A stretch of DNA of 64,000 bases, taken from assembly GCF_003604195.1 (NCBI RefSeq), contig NZ_QXGR01000008.1, positions 121,101 through 185,100 of the forward strand, written 5' to 3'. Below the pieces are notes generated by a model. That model saw only the letters and a program-made list of their open reading frames with translations, was not told where the DNA came from and ran no database searches. The translations under genes and the position numbers were made by a program. This DNA is from Simplicispira lacusdiani. GTDB lineage: Bacteria; Pseudomonadota; Gammaproteobacteria; Burkholderiales; Burkholderiaceae_C. Below, piece after piece: positions 62,608 through 64,000 of this stretch (position 1 is its first letter; every line of letters begins with the position of its first letter).

Positions 62608-63876
62608 TCAATCGGTCACAACAACCACGATTGACTTGTCCAACCAAGTGGGCCAATGTTGGCCAGGGCCAGCTATAGCAGCCTTCTCGATGATGCCCTC
62701 AATGCCTCGACTTACTCGATGCAGATCTCTTGGGCATTGCGGATTACCAATGGACTCGCCAGCGCCCCCCCCGGTGCATGCACTGCAATGCGCCAAGCTC
62801 TGCCAGTCATCGCGTCCTTCAAGCTTAATAAGTCCTTTTTCGGCTTGATCGCCCTTGAATGCTGGTTTCCAATTCGCCGACTTGTGTTGGCACGCTTTCG
62901 TCTGGACAAGAGTATCGACCCCTCCCCCGCTACCAATCTTCTTGTAGAAGCGCGTCTCCCCCGGTTCTGGAGGTACGCGGATGGATTCTTCCGGCGTAGG
63001 ATCATCTGCATCATCATCGTTCGCGGCAGGGTCCCCTTGACGCGAGTATGTGGTGGCTGCCAACTTCCATTGAAGAGTAGAGACAGTCGCTTTCGCTTTC
63101 TCCAGTTCCTCAGATAGTTTCGCGTTCTCTTCGATGATGGAGTCGAGTTCAGCGTCGCGAGCTTGCCCCTCCAAAGCTTGAAGGCGCTCCCTCGTTGCGG
63201 CGTTGTGAATCTCCCGAACGCTGCTAGGCTGGAGCATCGTCAATGCTGCCGTACTCATAACCGTTCTACGAAGAACAGATAGGAATCGATTCCGACCCTG
63301 TTCATCTACGCCAAACGCAGCCAAACGCTGAGCCAACCAAGTAATTCCTTCATAACTGCCATCGGCTCGACGCAACGGCCAATAAAGTCGAACCGCACCC
63401 AAGTAGCACGAATCCCTGGCACCTAGCTCGTCAGTAAGTGACCACGATGATTCGGCGTCTACAAAGGCCACATCCGCCAGCCCAATGAGATGTTCCGCTG
63501 CCCGAATGTGCAAGTCATGCCAGATTTGCTCATCACGATCTATTGACACAACGACAAGCGGTAGACGCCGACTATTTGATCGAATAGCGCTGCAGAGATC
63601 CTGCACCCCTTGGCTTTGCGTCGCATCAAATACCCGCCCAAAAGGAAGCGCTTGTCCTGCAAACTGCCAATCATTGAATTTTTCGATAATCGCTCGTACA
63701 ACCGTAGGGCATCGCGGGTAAAGCTTGATTGGTGCGACAAGGGAGGAGCCAGGAGTCGCTCCCAGAGAAACGAACACCGATACGGTGCCTCCGGTACAAG
63801 CCACTTGAATCGTCGTAGTAAACGTAGCACTAGTGTGTGCCGTCTCGATCAACTCGATTTCAGTGACAACGCCCAT
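62608..63876 (-). CDS. Unrecognised 422-residue protein, possible accessory-island gene
   Basis: No family recognised. Visible parts: a beta-rich start (TSATFTTTIQVACTGGTVSVFV), a central alpha/beta region with LPLVVVSIDRDEQIWHDLH and CYLGAVRLYWPLRR, a coiled coil (about 240-285, LDSIIEENAKLSEELEKAKATVSTL), an acidic linker (ANDDDADDPTPEES) and a C-terminal region with scattered Cys/His (ACQHKSANWKPAF, LAHCSACTGG), possibly zinc-binding. GC and codon use are clearly lower than elsewhere. A run of eight G (62765-62772) lies in the Cys-rich part; losing one base would end the protein near 62712. An in-frame stop lies upstream, so ATG 63876 is the likely start. Its promoter and partners probably lie beyond the window. 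Confidence 0.55.
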   Translation of the reverse strand: MGVVTEIELIETAHTSATFTTTIQVACTGGTVSVFVSLGATPGSSLVAPIKLYPRCPTVVRAIIEKFNDWQFAGQALPFGRVFDATQSQGVQDLCSAIRSNSRRLPLVVVSIDRDEQIWHDLHIRAAEHLIGLADVAFVDAESSWSLTDELGARDSCYLGAVRLYWPLRRADGSYEGITWLAQRLAAFGVDEQGRNRFLSVLRRTVMSTAALTMLQPSSVREIHNAATRERLQALEGQARDAELDSIIEENAKLSEELEKAKATVSTLQWKLAATTYSRQGDPAANDDDADDPTPEESIRVPPEPGETRFYKKIGSGGGVDTLVQTKACQHKSANWKPAFKGDQAEKGLIKLEGRDDWQSLAHCSACTGGGAGESIGNPQCPRDLHRVSRGIEGIIEKAAIAGPGQHWPTWLDKSIVVVVTD

Positions 63877-63954
63877 CTTCGCCGCAAACCTTTTGCGCTC
63901 AAATGCCCCTGTCCCATCCCCGGAAAGGGGGCGGTCTCAAATCTGAAGTGCAAC

Positions 63955-63969
63955 ACCTGAACCTCAGGT
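63955..63969. promoter_or_regulatory. Dyad upstream of the right-edge gene
   Basis: ACCTGA-ACC-TCAGGT, a perfect 6-bp inverted repeat about 80 bp upstream of the 422-residue protein, flanked by TGCAA and TTGCA in roughly symmetrical positions. It could be an operator; no regulator family can be named. Confidence 0.3.
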
Positions 63970-64000
63970 AACTTGCACAGATGACTTCACGATACACGCA

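Overview
The window is high-GC, gene-dense chromosomal DNA of a betaproteobacterium, most likely family Comamonadaceae (Acidovorax/Alicycliphilus/Diaphorobacter type). This rests on recalled gene order (leuC-leuD-leuB-asd-fimV-truA-trpFBA-accD; rpoE-rseA-mucD-lepA-lepB-rnc-era-recO-pdxJ-acpS-nagZ; yceD-rpmF-plsX-fabHDG-acpP-fabF) and on two families of short interspersed repeats that I associate with that family. No database search was possible. No rRNA, tRNA, CRISPR array or insertion sequence was found.

Layout. 1-2.5 kb (minus): rpsF-priB-rpsR-rplI, a terminator, then dnaB, cut by the left edge. 2.6-6.5 kb (plus): heat-shock genes grpE-dnaK-dnaJ behind a sigma-32-like promoter, then a beta-CASP metallohydrolase. 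8-12.4 kb: a LysR regulator, leuC, a 41-residue entericidin-like lipoprotein, leuD and leuB. 12.5-13.9 kb: asd, preceded by a 33-codon ORF ending in an Ile/Thr/Lys-rich run and by mutually exclusive hairpins, which looks like a transcription attenuator. 14-21.5 kb: fimV, then the coupled truA-trpF-trpB-trpA, then accD. 21.5-22.8 kb: yggT and a LON-domain protein.

22.8-32.7 kb is a surface-glycan operon with overlapping or tightly packed genes: nucleotide-sugar dehydratase, flippase, hexapeptide acyltransferase, two glycosyltransferases, methyltransferase, UDP-glucose dehydrogenase, PLP aminotransferase and initiating sugar-phosphate transferase. The dehydratase, aminotransferase, acyltransferase and sugar transferase suggest an amino-sugar-initiated, undecaprenyl-linked glycan. 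Next come lysS and a response-regulator diguanylate cyclase.

35.3-47.5 kb is almost all minus strand: nagZ, acpS, pdxJ, recO, era, rnc, a DUF4845 protein, lepB, lepA, then after a 478-bp intergenic region mucD, rseA, rpoE and a small membrane protein. 47.5-53.9 kb is the fatty-acid/phospholipid cluster fabF, acpP, fabG, fabD, fabH, plsX, rpmF, yceD. 54-55.3 kb: a Maf-type pyrophosphatase and an RsmI-like methyltransferase. 55.6-60.3 kb: a catabolic cassette (Bug-type solute-binding protein, CoA-transferase, cupin, acyl-CoA dehydrogenase, LysR regulator). 60.4-62.5 kb: a ZIP metal transporter and an NAD-binding epimerase-like protein. The right edge (62.6-64 kb) has lower GC, holds one unrecognised 422-residue protein, and looks like the start of an accessory island.

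Most of the window is housekeeping. The strongest unexplained signals are non-coding: the asd leader/attenuator, the two repeat families (one always directly 3' of stop codons, the other sometimes inside coding sequence), a small-RNA-like unit and DnaA-box cluster upstream of lepA, and the poly-G tract in the last gene.
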